Source: Albidovulum sp. (lineage in GTDB: Bacteria > Pseudomonadota > Alphaproteobacteria > Rhodobacterales > Rhodobacteraceae). Taken from it: a DNA stretch of 64,000 nucleotides. The notes beneath the pieces are model-generated. The model saw only the letters and a program-made list of their open reading frames with translations, ran no database searches and was not told the DNA's origin. Position 1 is the first letter of the stretch. Each line of letters starts with the position of its first letter. Positions 8,723-17,275 of the stretch are shown piece by piece. The translations under genes were made by a program, and so were the position numbers. Location of the stretch: assembly GCA_020637635.1 (NCBI GenBank), contig JACKKB010000003.1, forward strand, positions 248,001-312,000. Direction: 5' to 3'.

Positions 8723-9337
8723 TCATTCGTCCGGTTTAAGTCGCGTCCAGCCGTCATGCCAGCGGGCAAGCGTGGTCAGCAGGCAAAGCCCGGCAAAACT
8801 CCAGGCGAGCACCGGAAATGCCGTGGGCCAGAGACACATTGCGGCGAAGACCAGGATCGTCTCGCCGCCCTCCGTCAGTCCACCAAGGTAATAGATCCCC
8901 TTGCCCGGATAGTCGGCCGCCCTGAGGCCCCGCCGGTTCGCGACGCTTGCAAAGGCCAGAAAGCTCGATCCCGTGCCGACGAAACTTGCGATGAGCGCCG
9001 CGGCGGCGAGCGCGTTGCGCCCTGGATCGGCCAGCGCGAACCCGAGCGGCACGAGCGCGTAGAAGAGGAAATCGAGCGCGATGTCGAGAAATGCCCCCCG
9101 ATCGGTCGGCCCGGCAAGCCGCGCCACCGCGCCATCGAGGCCATCGGCAAGGCGGTTGGCGAGAATGAGGACGAGGCCGAGCCCGAACCAGTCCGCCGCC
9201 ACCGCGACACCCCCGAGAACCCCCAGCGCAAAGCCCGCGACCGTGATCTGGTCGGCGCCGACGCCAGCCCCCGCAAGCGCCCGCGCCGGTGGCGCGAGAA
9301 GCCGGTTCAGGACGGGCAGGGCATGGCGGTCGATCAT
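8723..9337 (-). CDS. ynjF: CDP-alcohol phosphatidyltransferase family protein, YnjF-like
   Basis: Integral membrane enzyme of 204 aa that should move a substituted phosphate from a CDP-alcohol to a second alcohol. The family signature DG-x2-AR-x8-G-x3-D-x3-D is complete (DGLDGAVARL, then GAFLDIALD). Start at 9337 is set by an ATGA overlap with the upstream fusion gene. Enterobacteria also place a YnjF-type phosphatidyltransferase near ynjBCD, so the linkage of this enzyme with the transporter is conserved between distant phyla. That suggests the importer feeds or recycles a phospholipid-related metabolite. Acceptor unknown. Confidence 0.85.
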   Translation of the reverse strand: MIDRHALPVLNRLLAPPARALAGAGVGADQITVAGFALGVLGGVAVAADWFGLGLVLILANRLADGLDGAVARLAGPTDRGAFLDIALDFLFYALVPLGFALADPGRNALAAAALIASFVGTGSSFLAFASVANRRGLRAADYPGKGIYYLGGLTEGGETILVFAAMCLWPTAFPVLAWSFAGLCLLTTLARWHDGWTRLKPDE

Positions 9338-11484
9338 CCGCGCCTCCAGGCGTGGAACCGCTCGAGAAGGCCGAGAGCACGGGCGTTCACATGTGCCTTG
9401 CGCCATTCGCCTGCGGCGAACTTGTTGGCCTCGGCGAGCGTCGGGTAGATATGGATCGTCGAGAGGATCTTGCCGAGCCCGAGCCCCTGCTTCATCGCCA
9501 GCACGAATTCGGCCATGAGATCGCCCGCATGTTCGCCGACGATCGTCACGCCGAGGATCCGGTCCTTGCCGGGCGGCGTCAGCACCTTGACGAAACCCTG
9601 AGCCGAGCCGTCGGCGATGGCGCGGTCGAGATCGTCGATCCCGTAGCGCGTCACCTCGACCGCGATCCCCTTCTCGCGTGCCTCTGCTTCCGACAGCCCG
9701 ACCCGCGCGACCTCGGGATCGGTGAACGTGGCCCAGGGCATGACGCGGTAGTCCGCGCGAAACCGCCGGAAGGTGCCGAAGAGCGCGTTGACCGTGGCGA
9801 ACCAGGCCTGATGCGCGGCCGAATGGGTGAACTGGTAGGGGCCGGCCACGTCGCCGGCCGCGAAGATGTTGGGGAAGAGCGTTTCGAGATACTCGTTGGT
9901 TTCGATCACCCGGCCGGTCGGAATCCCGAGCTCCTCGAGCCCGTAGCCGGTGAGCCGCGCGGCACGGCCGACCGCCACGAGCAGGTCGTCGAACACGATC
10001 CGGCGGGTCGCGCCGTCTGCCTCGACCTCGATCCATTTCTCGCCGTCGCTCACCCCGCAGGCCAGGGCGCGGTGCCCGGTCATGACCCTGACCCCGTCGG
10101 CCTCGAGCGCCGCGCGGACCAGATCGGAAACCTCCTCGTCCTCGCGGATCAGAAGCCGCGGCAGCATCTCGATCTGGCTCACCTCGGACCCGAGCCGGGC
10201 GAAGCTCTGCGCCAGTTCCGTGCCGATCGGCCCGCCGCCGAGGACGACAAGCCGGCGTGGGGCCGCGCTGCGCCCGGCCATCGCCTCCCAGAGCGTGTCG
10301 GAGGTGAGATGCCCGACCTCGTCGAGCCCGGGCAGCGGCGGCACGAAGGGGGCGGCGCCGGTGGCAAGCACGATGGCGCGCGCCGTGAGCCGATGCGCGC
10401 TGCCGTCGGCAAGGGTCGTCTCGACCGTCCAGGGATCGACGAGCCGCGCCTGCCCCTGCAGGACCTCGACCCCGAGCCCTTCGTAGCGCGCGACGCTGTC
10501 GTGCGGCTCGATCTCGGCAATCACCCGGTCTATCCGTTCGAAAACCGCCTTGAAGGAGATCCCGGGCTCGGCCGGGGCGAGACCGTAGCGGTCGGCGTGG
10601 CGCATCTGATGCGCGAGCTTGGCCGACCGGATCAGCGCTTTCGACGGCACGCATCCGAAATTCAGGCAGTCGCCGCCCATCCGGTGACCCTCGATGAGCG
10701 TCACCCTGGCCTTGACCGCCGCCGCGATATAGGCCGAGACGAGCCCCGCAGCGCCGGCGCCGACGACGATCAGGTTGCGGTCGAACCGCGCCGGGCGCCG
10801 ATGCCCGCGATAGGCACGCCGCCGCTTCACGAGACCGATGCCAAATCGCGCGACCCATGGAAAGACACCAAGGAGCGCGAACGAGGCAAGAAGCGGCAGC
10901 GAGACCACGTCGCCGAGGCTGCGGAGCTGCCCGAGCTGCGTGCCGGCGTTGACATATGCCGCGGTGCCGGCGAGCATCCCGGCCTGACTGACAAGGTAGA
11001 AGACCGCGGTGCGGATCGGCGTCAGGCCCATGAGCAGGTTGACGGCGAAGAACGGGATGAGCGGGATGAGCCGCAGCGTGAAAAGGTAGAAGGGGCCATC
11101 GCGCTGCATGCCCGTGTCGATCGCCGCAAGGCGCGCCCCGAACCGCGCCCGCACCCAGTCGCGCAGGAAATAGCGTGACGCCAGAAAGGCAAGCGTGGCG
11201 CCGAGCGAGGACGCGAAGGAGACAAGCAGAAGCCCGCCCCAGAAACCGAAGAGCGCCCCGGCGGCCAGGGTCATCCAGACCGCGAGCGGCAGCGACAGCG
11301 CCGTCACCGCGATATAGCCCGCGAAGAAGGCAACCGGCAGAAGATCCGGATGGGCCGCCCGCCAGACATCGACCGAGGCAAGCCAGGCGCGCAGCCCGTC
11401 GAGATCGGGCGGATCGCGCCGGATGACAAGCGCCAGCACGACGACGAGCGCAAGCAGGAGGCCAAGCAGGATGGGCTTCTTCAT
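9334..11484 (-). CDS. Fusion of TVP38/TMEM64 (VTT) membrane domain and FAD-dependent disulfide reductase
   Basis: A 716-aa two-part protein. Residues ~1-220 form a DedA/TVP38-type membrane domain with about five helices. Residues ~235-716 are a pyridine nucleotide-disulfide oxidoreductase of the MerA/lipoamide dehydrogenase class: FAD motif VGAGAAGLVSAY, redox disulfide CLNFGCVPSK, NAD motif VVLGGGPIGTELA and FAD motif IFAAGDVAGPYQFTH. The usual C-terminal HPT-x-E base motif reads YPTLAEA, so the catalytic His position seems to be Tyr. This architecture is known as a bifunctional family of unclear substrate. It heads the ynj-like operon; its own Shine-Dalgarno is weak, and a short ORF ends on its start codon. 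Confidence 0.85.
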   Translation of the reverse strand: MKKPILLGLLLALVVVLALVIRRDPPDLDGLRAWLASVDVWRAAHPDLLPVAFFAGYIAVTALSLPLAVWMTLAAGALFGFWGGLLLVSFASSLGATLAFLASRYFLRDWVRARFGARLAAIDTGMQRDGPFYLFTLRLIPLIPFFAVNLLMGLTPIRTAVFYLVSQAGMLAGTAAYVNAGTQLGQLRSLGDVVSLPLLASFALLGVFPWVARFGIGLVKRRRAYRGHRRPARFDRNLIVVGAGAAGLVSAYIAAAVKARVTLIEGHRMGGDCLNFGCVPSKALIRSAKLAHQMRHADRYGLAPAEPGISFKAVFERIDRVIAEIEPHDSVARYEGLGVEVLQGQARLVDPWTVETTLADGSAHRLTARAIVLATGAAPFVPPLPGLDEVGHLTSDTLWEAMAGRSAAPRRLVVLGGGPIGTELAQSFARLGSEVSQIEMLPRLLIREDEEVSDLVRAALEADGVRVMTGHRALACGVSDGEKWIEVEADGATRRIVFDDLLVAVGRAARLTGYGLEELGIPTGRVIETNEYLETLFPNIFAAGDVAGPYQFTHSAAHQAWFATVNALFGTFRRFRADYRVMPWATFTDPEVARVGLSEAEAREKGIAVEVTRYGIDDLDRAIADGSAQGFVKVLTPPGKDRILGVTIVGEHAGDLMAEFVLAMKQGLGLGKILSTIHIYPTLAEANKFAAGEWRKAHVNARALGLLERFHAWRRG

Positions 11485-11543
11485 CGGTCGGTTCCGGTTT
11501 CGGCCGCCGCCCGGAGCGATGCTCTTCGGCCGGCGGATCTCAT
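11481..11543 (-). CDS. Possible 20-aa leader ORF coupled to the VTT/FAD fusion gene
   Basis: An ATG at 11543 is preceded by AAAGGGAG at suitable spacing and opens 20 codons (begins MRSAGRRASL). The TGA overlaps the ATG of the fusion gene as ATGA. The fusion gene lacks a strong Shine-Dalgarno of its own, so translation may be passed on from this ORF. The peptide is Arg/Ala-rich with no recognisable motif; it could equally be chance. Confidence 0.35.
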   Translation of the reverse strand: MRSAGRRASLRAAAETGTDR

Positions 11544-11706
11544 GGGTAATTCTCCCTTTGGTTCCTCAGTGCACTGCATCTGGTCCGAGGCCAAGTTTGT
11601 TTCACCGATGTCCGGAACTCGTGATCGGGCGTGACGGGGTCCCGCACCCCGGCCCGGCGCGAGCGAAAGCGATCGTCCCGCCAGCCTCGGGGGGCAACGG
11701 CACGCC

Positions 11707-12492
11707 TCAGGCGGGCTTTTGCGCTTTCAGATGGGTCGGGCAATGTTCGCCGGTGTCGAGCACCGGGATCATCCGGCTCCAGATGCCGATGTTCTCGTCG
11801 ACGAAGGCGCGCCCGACCACCGCGGCCGCCGCATCGCCCACCGCACCCTCGAGGCGCGCCAGTTCCTCGCGCGCGGCGGCGCGGTACCAGGCATTGCGGC
11901 TCTGCACCGCGATCTTCTCGAAGCCCGCCCGTTCCATCGCGTCACGGTAGCGCGCCGGCGAGGCCATGCCGAAATCGAGCCCCTCGGCCAGCACATAGGC
12001 GGCCATCTCGGGCGATGGCTTGCCGTCGTGGCCGATGAGCCAGTCCGAGGCGACGAACCAGCCGCCGGGCTTCAGCACCCGGTAGGCCTCGGCCATGAGC
12101 GCGCGCTTGTCGGGAATGTGGATGATCGAATCCTTCGAGAAGACGATATCGAAGGTCGCGGGCGGAAAGGGCAGCGGCCCCGGCGCAACCTTGAGACATC
12201 CGATCCGCTCGGTGAGCCCCGCCTGCGCGATCAATCCGCGCGCATGGCAAAGCACCGTATCCTCGACGTCGATGCCGCAGACATAGCCCGCCCCGTGGTT
12301 GCGCACGAGAGCGATGTCGATCCCGCCCGCTCCGCAGCCGATATCGAGCACCGAATGCCCGGCGAAATCCGACCCGGCAACAAGGCGCGCCACTTCGTCC
12401 GGCCCGCCGGGCGAGAGGAACCCCTCGCCCCAGATCGCCTCCAGCATGCCGATGAGCCTCTTGTGGTAGTGCTCGCCACCTTCCGGTTCCAT
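11707..12492 (-). CDS. Class I SAM methyltransferase, phosphoethanolamine/sarcosine-methyltransferase-like
   Basis: Soluble 261-aa methyltransferase. Motif I is VLDIGCGAGGIDIAL, the second strand AGYVCGIDVED, then FDIVFSKDSIIHIPDKRALMAEAYRVLKPGGW, the arrangement seen in phosphoethanolamine and glycine/sarcosine/dimethylglycine N-methyltransferases. It is the last gene of a five-gene operon and follows the cupin gene by 9 bp with a strong Shine-Dalgarno (GAGGAGGGCC). In an operon with betaine-type Rieske oxygenases it may move methyl groups to or from an amino or sulfonium metabolite. The actual acceptor cannot be read from sequence. Confidence 0.75.
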   Translation of the reverse strand: MEPEGGEHYHKRLIGMLEAIWGEGFLSPGGPDEVARLVAGSDFAGHSVLDIGCGAGGIDIALVRNHGAGYVCGIDVEDTVLCHARGLIAQAGLTERIGCLKVAPGPLPFPPATFDIVFSKDSIIHIPDKRALMAEAYRVLKPGGWFVASDWLIGHDGKPSPEMAAYVLAEGLDFGMASPARYRDAMERAGFEKIAVQSRNAWYRAAAREELARLEGAVGDAAAAVVGRAFVDENIGIWSRMIPVLDTGEHCPTHLKAQKPA

Positions 12493-12501
12493 GGGCCCTC
12501 C

Positions 12502-13383
12502 TCAGGTCTCGATGCGCAGCGCCTCGAGCTCCGCCCAATCCTGCGCCGGAAAGACCTGCGCGGGAAGGGTCACGTCTTGCGTCCAGGCGAAAAGCGACAG
12601 GAACGGGCTTGGCCCGACCTTGGTCAGATGCACGGTCCCGGGATCGTTCCAGACCGGCACATGCGCCGCCTTGATGGTCAAGGGACCGGCACCCCCGAAT
12701 CGCCATCCGTGCGGCCCGGTGAGCGGCGCGTAAAGCTCGGGCGCGGGATGGTGGTGATCGCGGTAAAGGACATCGGGCGCGACGATGAAGATGCCGAGGT
12801 CGAACTCCTCGGCCGGAAAGGGCGCACCCTCGCCGACGAGCGTCGCGAAGGCATGGCCGCGGGCGAACGCCGGGCCGATCTCGTCTGGCGGATAGAGATC
12901 GTAGGTGATCCAGTCGAGATGCGGAACCGCCGCCCCGATCGCCGCGGCCAGCGACGGCATCGCCGGCGCAAGCTCTGCCAGCGCCGCCTCCATCCACGCA
13001 TCAACGACCGGGTTGGTCCGGCCGGGCGGCAACGACCCTGCCATCTCGCGCCACGCGGCGATGAGCGCGCGCGTCTCGGCGATGCCGGGCCCGAAGTGCG
13101 TGCCGAGATAGCGGTCGATCTCGTCACGCAGGTGCGCGAGCACGACGGGCGGCGCATCGGGGCACGGCAGGTCGACGGAGAGCCCGCGCGCGGCCAGGAG
13201 CGGCGCCGGATCCTCGCTGTCGTCGGCCGAGCAGACGCGATAGACCTCGAGTACCTCGGGCGAAAGCTGGCCACGGCGCTGGAAATGCATCGCCGCCGCA
13301 TAGCGCAGCCGCCCCGACCCCGGCTCTCCGAGCGTCGCGTGCAGATGCGCGCGGGCCCGCAGGTCCTCCGGCCTCTGGCTCAC
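12502..13383 (-). CDS. DMSP-lyase-superfamily cupin protein
   Basis: A 293-aa protein whose C-terminal third is a cupin with the metal and catalytic pattern of DddK/DddW/DddQ-type dimethylsulfoniopropionate lyases: H210-x-H212-x3-E216-x-Y218, followed by a further His at 252, within VLYRDHHHPAPELY and PGTVHLTKVG. Those enzymes cleave DMSP to dimethyl sulfide and acrylate. Here an N-terminal region of ~190 residues precedes the cupin, longer than in the small lyases and nearer DddL/DddQ-type extensions. Start is GTG, overlapping the Rieske stop by 4 bp (GTGA). Context (Rieske oxygenases, aminotransferase, methyltransferase) argues for beta-elimination or modification of an onium compound that need not be DMSP. 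Confidence 0.7.
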   Translation of the reverse strand: MSQRPEDLRARAHLHATLGEPGSGRLRYAAAMHFQRRGQLSPEVLEVYRVCSADDSEDPAPLLAARGLSVDLPCPDAPPVVLAHLRDEIDRYLGTHFGPGIAETRALIAAWREMAGSLPPGRTNPVVDAWMEAALAELAPAMPSLAAAIGAAVPHLDWITYDLYPPDEIGPAFARGHAFATLVGEGAPFPAEEFDLGIFIVAPDVLYRDHHHPAPELYAPLTGPHGWRFGGAGPLTIKAAHVPVWNDPGTVHLTKVGPSPFLSLFAWTQDVTLPAQVFPAQDWAELEALRIET

Positions 13384-14612
13384 TTCGCACCCGCCGCGGC
13401 GATCGCCCGCGCCGCCACCGCCAGATCGGCGCTGAGTGCCGCGATGCGATCTTCCTGCGGCGCCTCGGCCAGTTGCATCACCGGCAGAAGCGCCCGCAGC
13501 TGGTCATGATGCGCCCGCACCCCGTACTCGAGATCGGAGAGGTGGAAATCCTCGAACGCCTCGGACTTCATCGACTCGTTCGACCAGATCGACAGCTGCT
13601 GGTCCTCCTCGGAGGTCGCGCGGTCGATCCTGAGCGCCAGATAGCGCGCCGCGCGGTCCCCGCGGGTCTCGTGCGCATGCCGGTACAGTCGTCCGCCAAG
13701 CCGCGTATTGCCGAGATCGAGAGGGATGTCGTGGTAGTACTGCGCCCCCTCGGGGGTGAACGCGATGACCGTGTTCGGAAAGAGACCGTAGTAGGTCCAG
13801 CTCCGCCGCAGCCGCTCGGGCAGCCATTCGTGTTCGGGGCTGAACTTCAGATACTGCCGCACCGACCAGAGCCGGCCCGGAGCATCGCCGAAGCGGCCGA
13901 CCGATTGCGAGAGACCCTGCGGATAGACAATGTCGCGGTAATCCCGGCCGTAGAGATCCTGCAGCGCCGGATGGGCCAGTGCGACGTGATAGCCCTCGTT
14001 GTCGACGTCGCGCACCGACTTCCAGTTCACCGGCAGCACGGTATCGGCCCAGCCGGGCGCAGAGATGGCAAGGAGTTCCTCTGCCCTGTAGGCCGCGAAA
14101 TCCTCGGCGAAGGGCGCCATGAGTTCCGCGACGGAGGGCTGCGGGCCCTCCCGGAAGCGCAGGAAGACGAAGCCCTGCCAGATCTCCATGTCGATCGGCT
14201 TCAGCCCGAACTCCGTCCGGTCCATCTCGCCGAAGGTCTCCGGCCGCGCCGCGCCCCGAAGCGTGCCGTCGAGATTGTAGACCCAGCCATGGAACGGGCA
14301 GACCATGGCGCCCCGGCAATGCCCGGACTCGCCATCGGCAAGGCGTGCGCCGCGATGGCGGCAGAGGTTGTGAAACGCGCGCACCTTGCCGTCGCGACCG
14401 CGCATGACAAGCGCGCGCTCGCCCAGAAGGTCGAAGGTCAGCCAGTCGCCCGGTGCGGGCAGATCCGAGACATGGCCCGCGATCTGCCAGTGGGTCAGGA
14501 ACACTTCCGTCTTTTCCAGTTCGAAGAGCGCCGGCGAATGATAGGTCCAGCCGGGCAATCCGCGGCGGTCCCAGTCGTTCGGGACCCGGATCGGTTTTAG
14601 CTGCGTGTTCAT
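13380..14612 (-). CDS. Rieske non-heme iron oxygenase, alpha-subunit type (second in operon)
   Basis: A 410-aa oxygenase with an N-terminal Rieske [2Fe-2S] domain (CRHRGARL and CPFHGW) and a C-terminal catalytic domain with the mononuclear iron site DVDNEGYHVALAHP. It belongs to the broad group containing glycine betaine, stachydrine and carnitine monooxygenases, which oxidise N-methyl groups and release formaldehyde. Start at 14612 follows from the ATGA overlap with the first Rieske gene; an upstream extension in the same frame lies inside that gene and was discarded. No ferredoxin reductase gene is nearby, so electrons must come from elsewhere. Confidence 0.85.
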   Translation of the reverse strand: MNTQLKPIRVPNDWDRRGLPGWTYHSPALFELEKTEVFLTHWQIAGHVSDLPAPGDWLTFDLLGERALVMRGRDGKVRAFHNLCRHRGARLADGESGHCRGAMVCPFHGWVYNLDGTLRGAARPETFGEMDRTEFGLKPIDMEIWQGFVFLRFREGPQPSVAELMAPFAEDFAAYRAEELLAISAPGWADTVLPVNWKSVRDVDNEGYHVALAHPALQDLYGRDYRDIVYPQGLSQSVGRFGDAPGRLWSVRQYLKFSPEHEWLPERLRRSWTYYGLFPNTVIAFTPEGAQYYHDIPLDLGNTRLGGRLYRHAHETRGDRAARYLALRIDRATSEEDQQLSIWSNESMKSEAFEDFHLSDLEYGVRAHHDQLRALLPVMQLAEAPQEDRIAALSADLAVAARAIAAAGAK

Positions 14613-15757
14613 GCGCCCTCTCCTTCTTCCGCCGCCAGCTGCCGACGCACCCAGTCGTGGAACGCCAGTATGTCGAATTCCTGCGGCATGAGCCGACCCT
14701 GCGCGAAGCGCTCGGACCTGAGGCCGCGCTGGTTCATCTCGCAGGCCGCGCCGTCTTCCATCAGGACCCGGGCCGCAAAGGCCGCGACCGCGGCAGCGTC
14801 GAAGCCCGGCTGGTCGAGCGTCTCGCGCGGGAAAAGCCATTCTGCCGTCAGCCGCGTCCTTTCGGGCCCGAGCGGCGCAAGCGAGACCGCGCGGACATAA
14901 TCGACATGCGCGACAACGAACATCGCGGGATAGAGCGTGACGAAGGTAAACCCCGCCGCCCGTTCCGCATCCGTGAGCCCGGCAAAGACCGGCCCGCAGG
15001 GCGCACCGCTCTTCGTCCAGGTCTCGGCACCGGGCTTCAGGACCGGACCGGCGGGCGCCGAGCCGTCCCAGCCCGGCAGTTCCCGCGCCGACATCACGCC
15101 CCGGCTGTAGACCGGCACCATGTCGCAAAGGCCGGGATGGATCCCCGGGCAGTGCAGACATTCATTGTAGTTTTCCCAGAAGATCTTCCAGTTGCAGGCA
15201 AGTTCGCTCACCAGTCGGTGCCCGGTGACGAGCTCCGCCATCGGCCAGTTGTCGAGCGCGTGCAGACCGAGATCGGGTGCGAACGCGGGCGCCGTCTCGG
15301 CGAGGCAGAGATAGAGAAAGCCGTTCCATTGCTGCACGTGGACCGCGAAAAGCCCATGGTCCTCGAACCGGAAATCCTCGGTGGGCGTCGCATGCGCGAC
15401 AGACACGAGCCGCCCGTCGGTGGCGTAGGACCAGGCGTGATAGGGACAGGTGATGAGCTTGCCGAGCTTGCGATCCTCGGCCCCGCAAAGCTCGGATCCG
15501 CGATGCCTGCAGGTGTTGTGAAACGCGGTGACGGCCCCGGCCTGGTCGCGGCAGAGCAGAAGGTTCTGCCCGCCGATCGAAATGCGCCGCATCGTCCCCG
15601 GGGCGAGGTCAGCAAGCCGGCCGGCATAGACCCAGTTGCGCCGCCAGATCGCGCGCTCCTCCCGGCCGAACCAGTCGGCATCGTAATAGGCGCGGGCCGG
15701 CAGCGTCTCGGGGCAATGCGTCAGAAGCGGCGACGCGGGCGGATCGTGGCGGGTCAT
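14609..15757 (-). CDS. Rieske non-heme iron oxygenase, GbcA-like (first in operon)
   Basis: A 382-aa Rieske oxygenase closely resembling the glycine betaine monooxygenase terminal component GbcA. The Rieske cluster ligands are in CRHRGSEL and CPYHAW, the catalytic iron site in ENYNECLHCPGIHP. Start chosen at 15757, where ATGA overlaps the aminotransferase stop; the longer open frame would run 114 bp into that gene. Two different Rieske terminal oxygenases in tandem suggest two successive demethylations or hydroxylations of one substrate, or two forms with different specificity. The reductase partner (GbcB-like) is absent from the window. Confidence 0.85.
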   Translation of the reverse strand: MTRHDPPASPLLTHCPETLPARAYYDADWFGREERAIWRRNWVYAGRLADLAPGTMRRISIGGQNLLLCRDQAGAVTAFHNTCRHRGSELCGAEDRKLGKLITCPYHAWSYATDGRLVSVAHATPTEDFRFEDHGLFAVHVQQWNGFLYLCLAETAPAFAPDLGLHALDNWPMAELVTGHRLVSELACNWKIFWENYNECLHCPGIHPGLCDMVPVYSRGVMSARELPGWDGSAPAGPVLKPGAETWTKSGAPCGPVFAGLTDAERAAGFTFVTLYPAMFVVAHVDYVRAVSLAPLGPERTRLTAEWLFPRETLDQPGFDAAAVAAFAARVLMEDGAACEMNQRGLRSERFAQGRLMPQEFDILAFHDWVRRQLAAEEGEGA

Positions 15758-17103
15758 GCGCGGTCCCTCATCCGGAGGCTTTCGAGCGTCACCTCGACTG
15801 CCCGTTCCACTGCCCCGAGCGTGTCTTGAAGACAGCCCGCATCCGTCGCATGGGCTTCGCAGACGAACCAAGGTTCGCGCGAGTCAGGTTCGCAGATCAC
15901 GCCGAGGTCATGCAGATGATAGGCCAACTCGTCGTAGAACGTGTAGTCCGAAACCTTCCAGTCCCGGTAGTTGTCAGGCGCCGTCTCGGCGAAGAAGAGC
16001 CCGAACATCGAGGGATGGCCGGTGAAGCTGTGCACGATGCCGCGGGCGTCGAGGATCTGCGAGATCCCTGTCATGAGCCGCTCGCCATAGGCGCGGATCG
16101 TGTCGAGCGCCGGGGTCTCGTCGAGAATGCGCAGGCATTCCTCCGCGGCGGCAAGGCTGACCGAATGTGCGGTATAGGTGCCGCCATGCGCCGCACCCCC
16201 GGGCCCGAAGGTGCGCATCACCTCTTCGCGCCCCGCAATGGCCGCGATCGGGTAGCCGTTGGCGAGCGCCTTGGCGAAGGTCGAGATGTCGGGCACGACG
16301 CCGAGCAGCGACTGGACGCCGCCGCGCGCCACGCGAAAGCCGGTCTTCACCTCGTCGATGATCAGCAGGACCCCGTACTGGTCGCAGAGCCGCCGGGCGA
16401 GTTCCACATAGTCCTGCCGAGCCGAGATGCCGCAGCAATTGCCCTGGATCGGCTCGATCAGCATGGCGGCAAGCGTGTCGCCATGGCGCCGGAACGTGTC
16501 CTCGAGCCGCTCCGGATCGTTCATCGGCACGAGATGCGCGAGCGATCTCAGCTCCATCGGAATGCCGAGAGAATAGGACACGACCTCGGGGTCGCGGCCC
16601 TGGCCCCGGTCCCATTCCTCGACATTCGCCATCCACATGGCGGCATCGAAGAGCCCGTGATAGCCGCCCTCGACCAGCAGATAGCTGTCGCGCCCGGTGT
16701 AGGCGCGGGCAAGCCGGAGCGCGGCCATCACGGCCTCGGTGCCCGAGTTCGAGAACCGCACCAGATCGGCGCCGGGAACCATCTTCGCGATCCGCTCGGC
16801 GACGGTATATTCCCGCTCGGTCGACAGCGCGAAGACCCCGCCGACCTCCATCCCGCGCCGTGCGGCCGCATCCACCCTGTCGTCGGCATAGCCGAGGATC
16901 GCAGGCCCGTAGCCGAGCCGGTAGTCGACATAGGCGTTGCCGTCGATGTCCCAGATCCGGCCGCCCTTGCCATGATCGACATAGATCGTGCGCTCTTCGC
17001 CCCAGAAGCGGAAGCTCGACGAGACGCCGAGCGGCAATCGGGTCAGAGCCTTGCGATACTGTGCATTCGAGCGGGAGAGAGTCCGTCCCAGAGGCGCGCG
17101 CAT
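15754..17103 (-). CDS. Class III PLP-dependent aminotransferase, glutamate-1-semialdehyde aminomutase-like
   Basis: Fold-type I PLP enzyme of 449 aa. Recognisable are the substrate/PLP region RFSNSGTEAVMAALRLARAYTGR, the Asp of LLIIDEVKTGFR that pairs with the PLP pyridine nitrogen, and the Schiff-base Lys in STFAKALANGYPIAAIAG. These place it with glutamate-1-semialdehyde aminomutase-like omega-aminotransferases, but it is surely catabolic here rather than for tetrapyrrole synthesis. Start at 17103 preferred: the longer frame to 17193 would cover the operator dyads. It is the first gene of the operon and divergent from the TetR gene. The substrate is likely an amino acid or amine made or consumed by the Rieske enzymes. 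Confidence 0.8.
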   Translation of the reverse strand: MRAPLGRTLSRSNAQYRKALTRLPLGVSSSFRFWGEERTIYVDHGKGGRIWDIDGNAYVDYRLGYGPAILGYADDRVDAAARRGMEVGGVFALSTEREYTVAERIAKMVPGADLVRFSNSGTEAVMAALRLARAYTGRDSYLLVEGGYHGLFDAAMWMANVEEWDRGQGRDPEVVSYSLGIPMELRSLAHLVPMNDPERLEDTFRRHGDTLAAMLIEPIQGNCCGISARQDYVELARRLCDQYGVLLIIDEVKTGFRVARGGVQSLLGVVPDISTFAKALANGYPIAAIAGREEVMRTFGPGGAAHGGTYTAHSVSLAAAEECLRILDETPALDTIRAYGERLMTGISQILDARGIVHSFTGHPSMFGLFFAETAPDNYRDWKVSDYTFYDELAYHLHDLGVICEPDSREPWFVCEAHATDAGCLQDTLGAVERAVEVTLESLRMRDRA

Positions 17104-17188
17104 GATCGGTCCATGAGTCTGGCTGTCGTCCCCGAGCGATCGCGGCGGAGATCGCGTCGGAGCCGGATGCAACGGGTAACGATGTACG

Positions 17189-17220
17189 ATCATTCATAAT
17201 GATTTTGACTGGATTGTCAA
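17189..17220. promoter_or_regulatory. Perfect dyads in the divergent aminotransferase/TetR intergenic region
   Basis: Two inverted repeats lie side by side in an unusually AT-rich stretch: ATCATT-N3-AATGAT (17189-17203) and TTGAC-N6-GTCAA (17205-17220). They sit between the divergent operon and the TetR/BetI-like regulator, the expected place for its operator. The first is a good TetR-type half-site pair. Confidence 0.6.
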
Positions 17221-17275
17221 TCAGCCGACGCGGCGGCGTCCGCGCGGCGCCCTTGAATGCCCGCGGGGATGGTCT

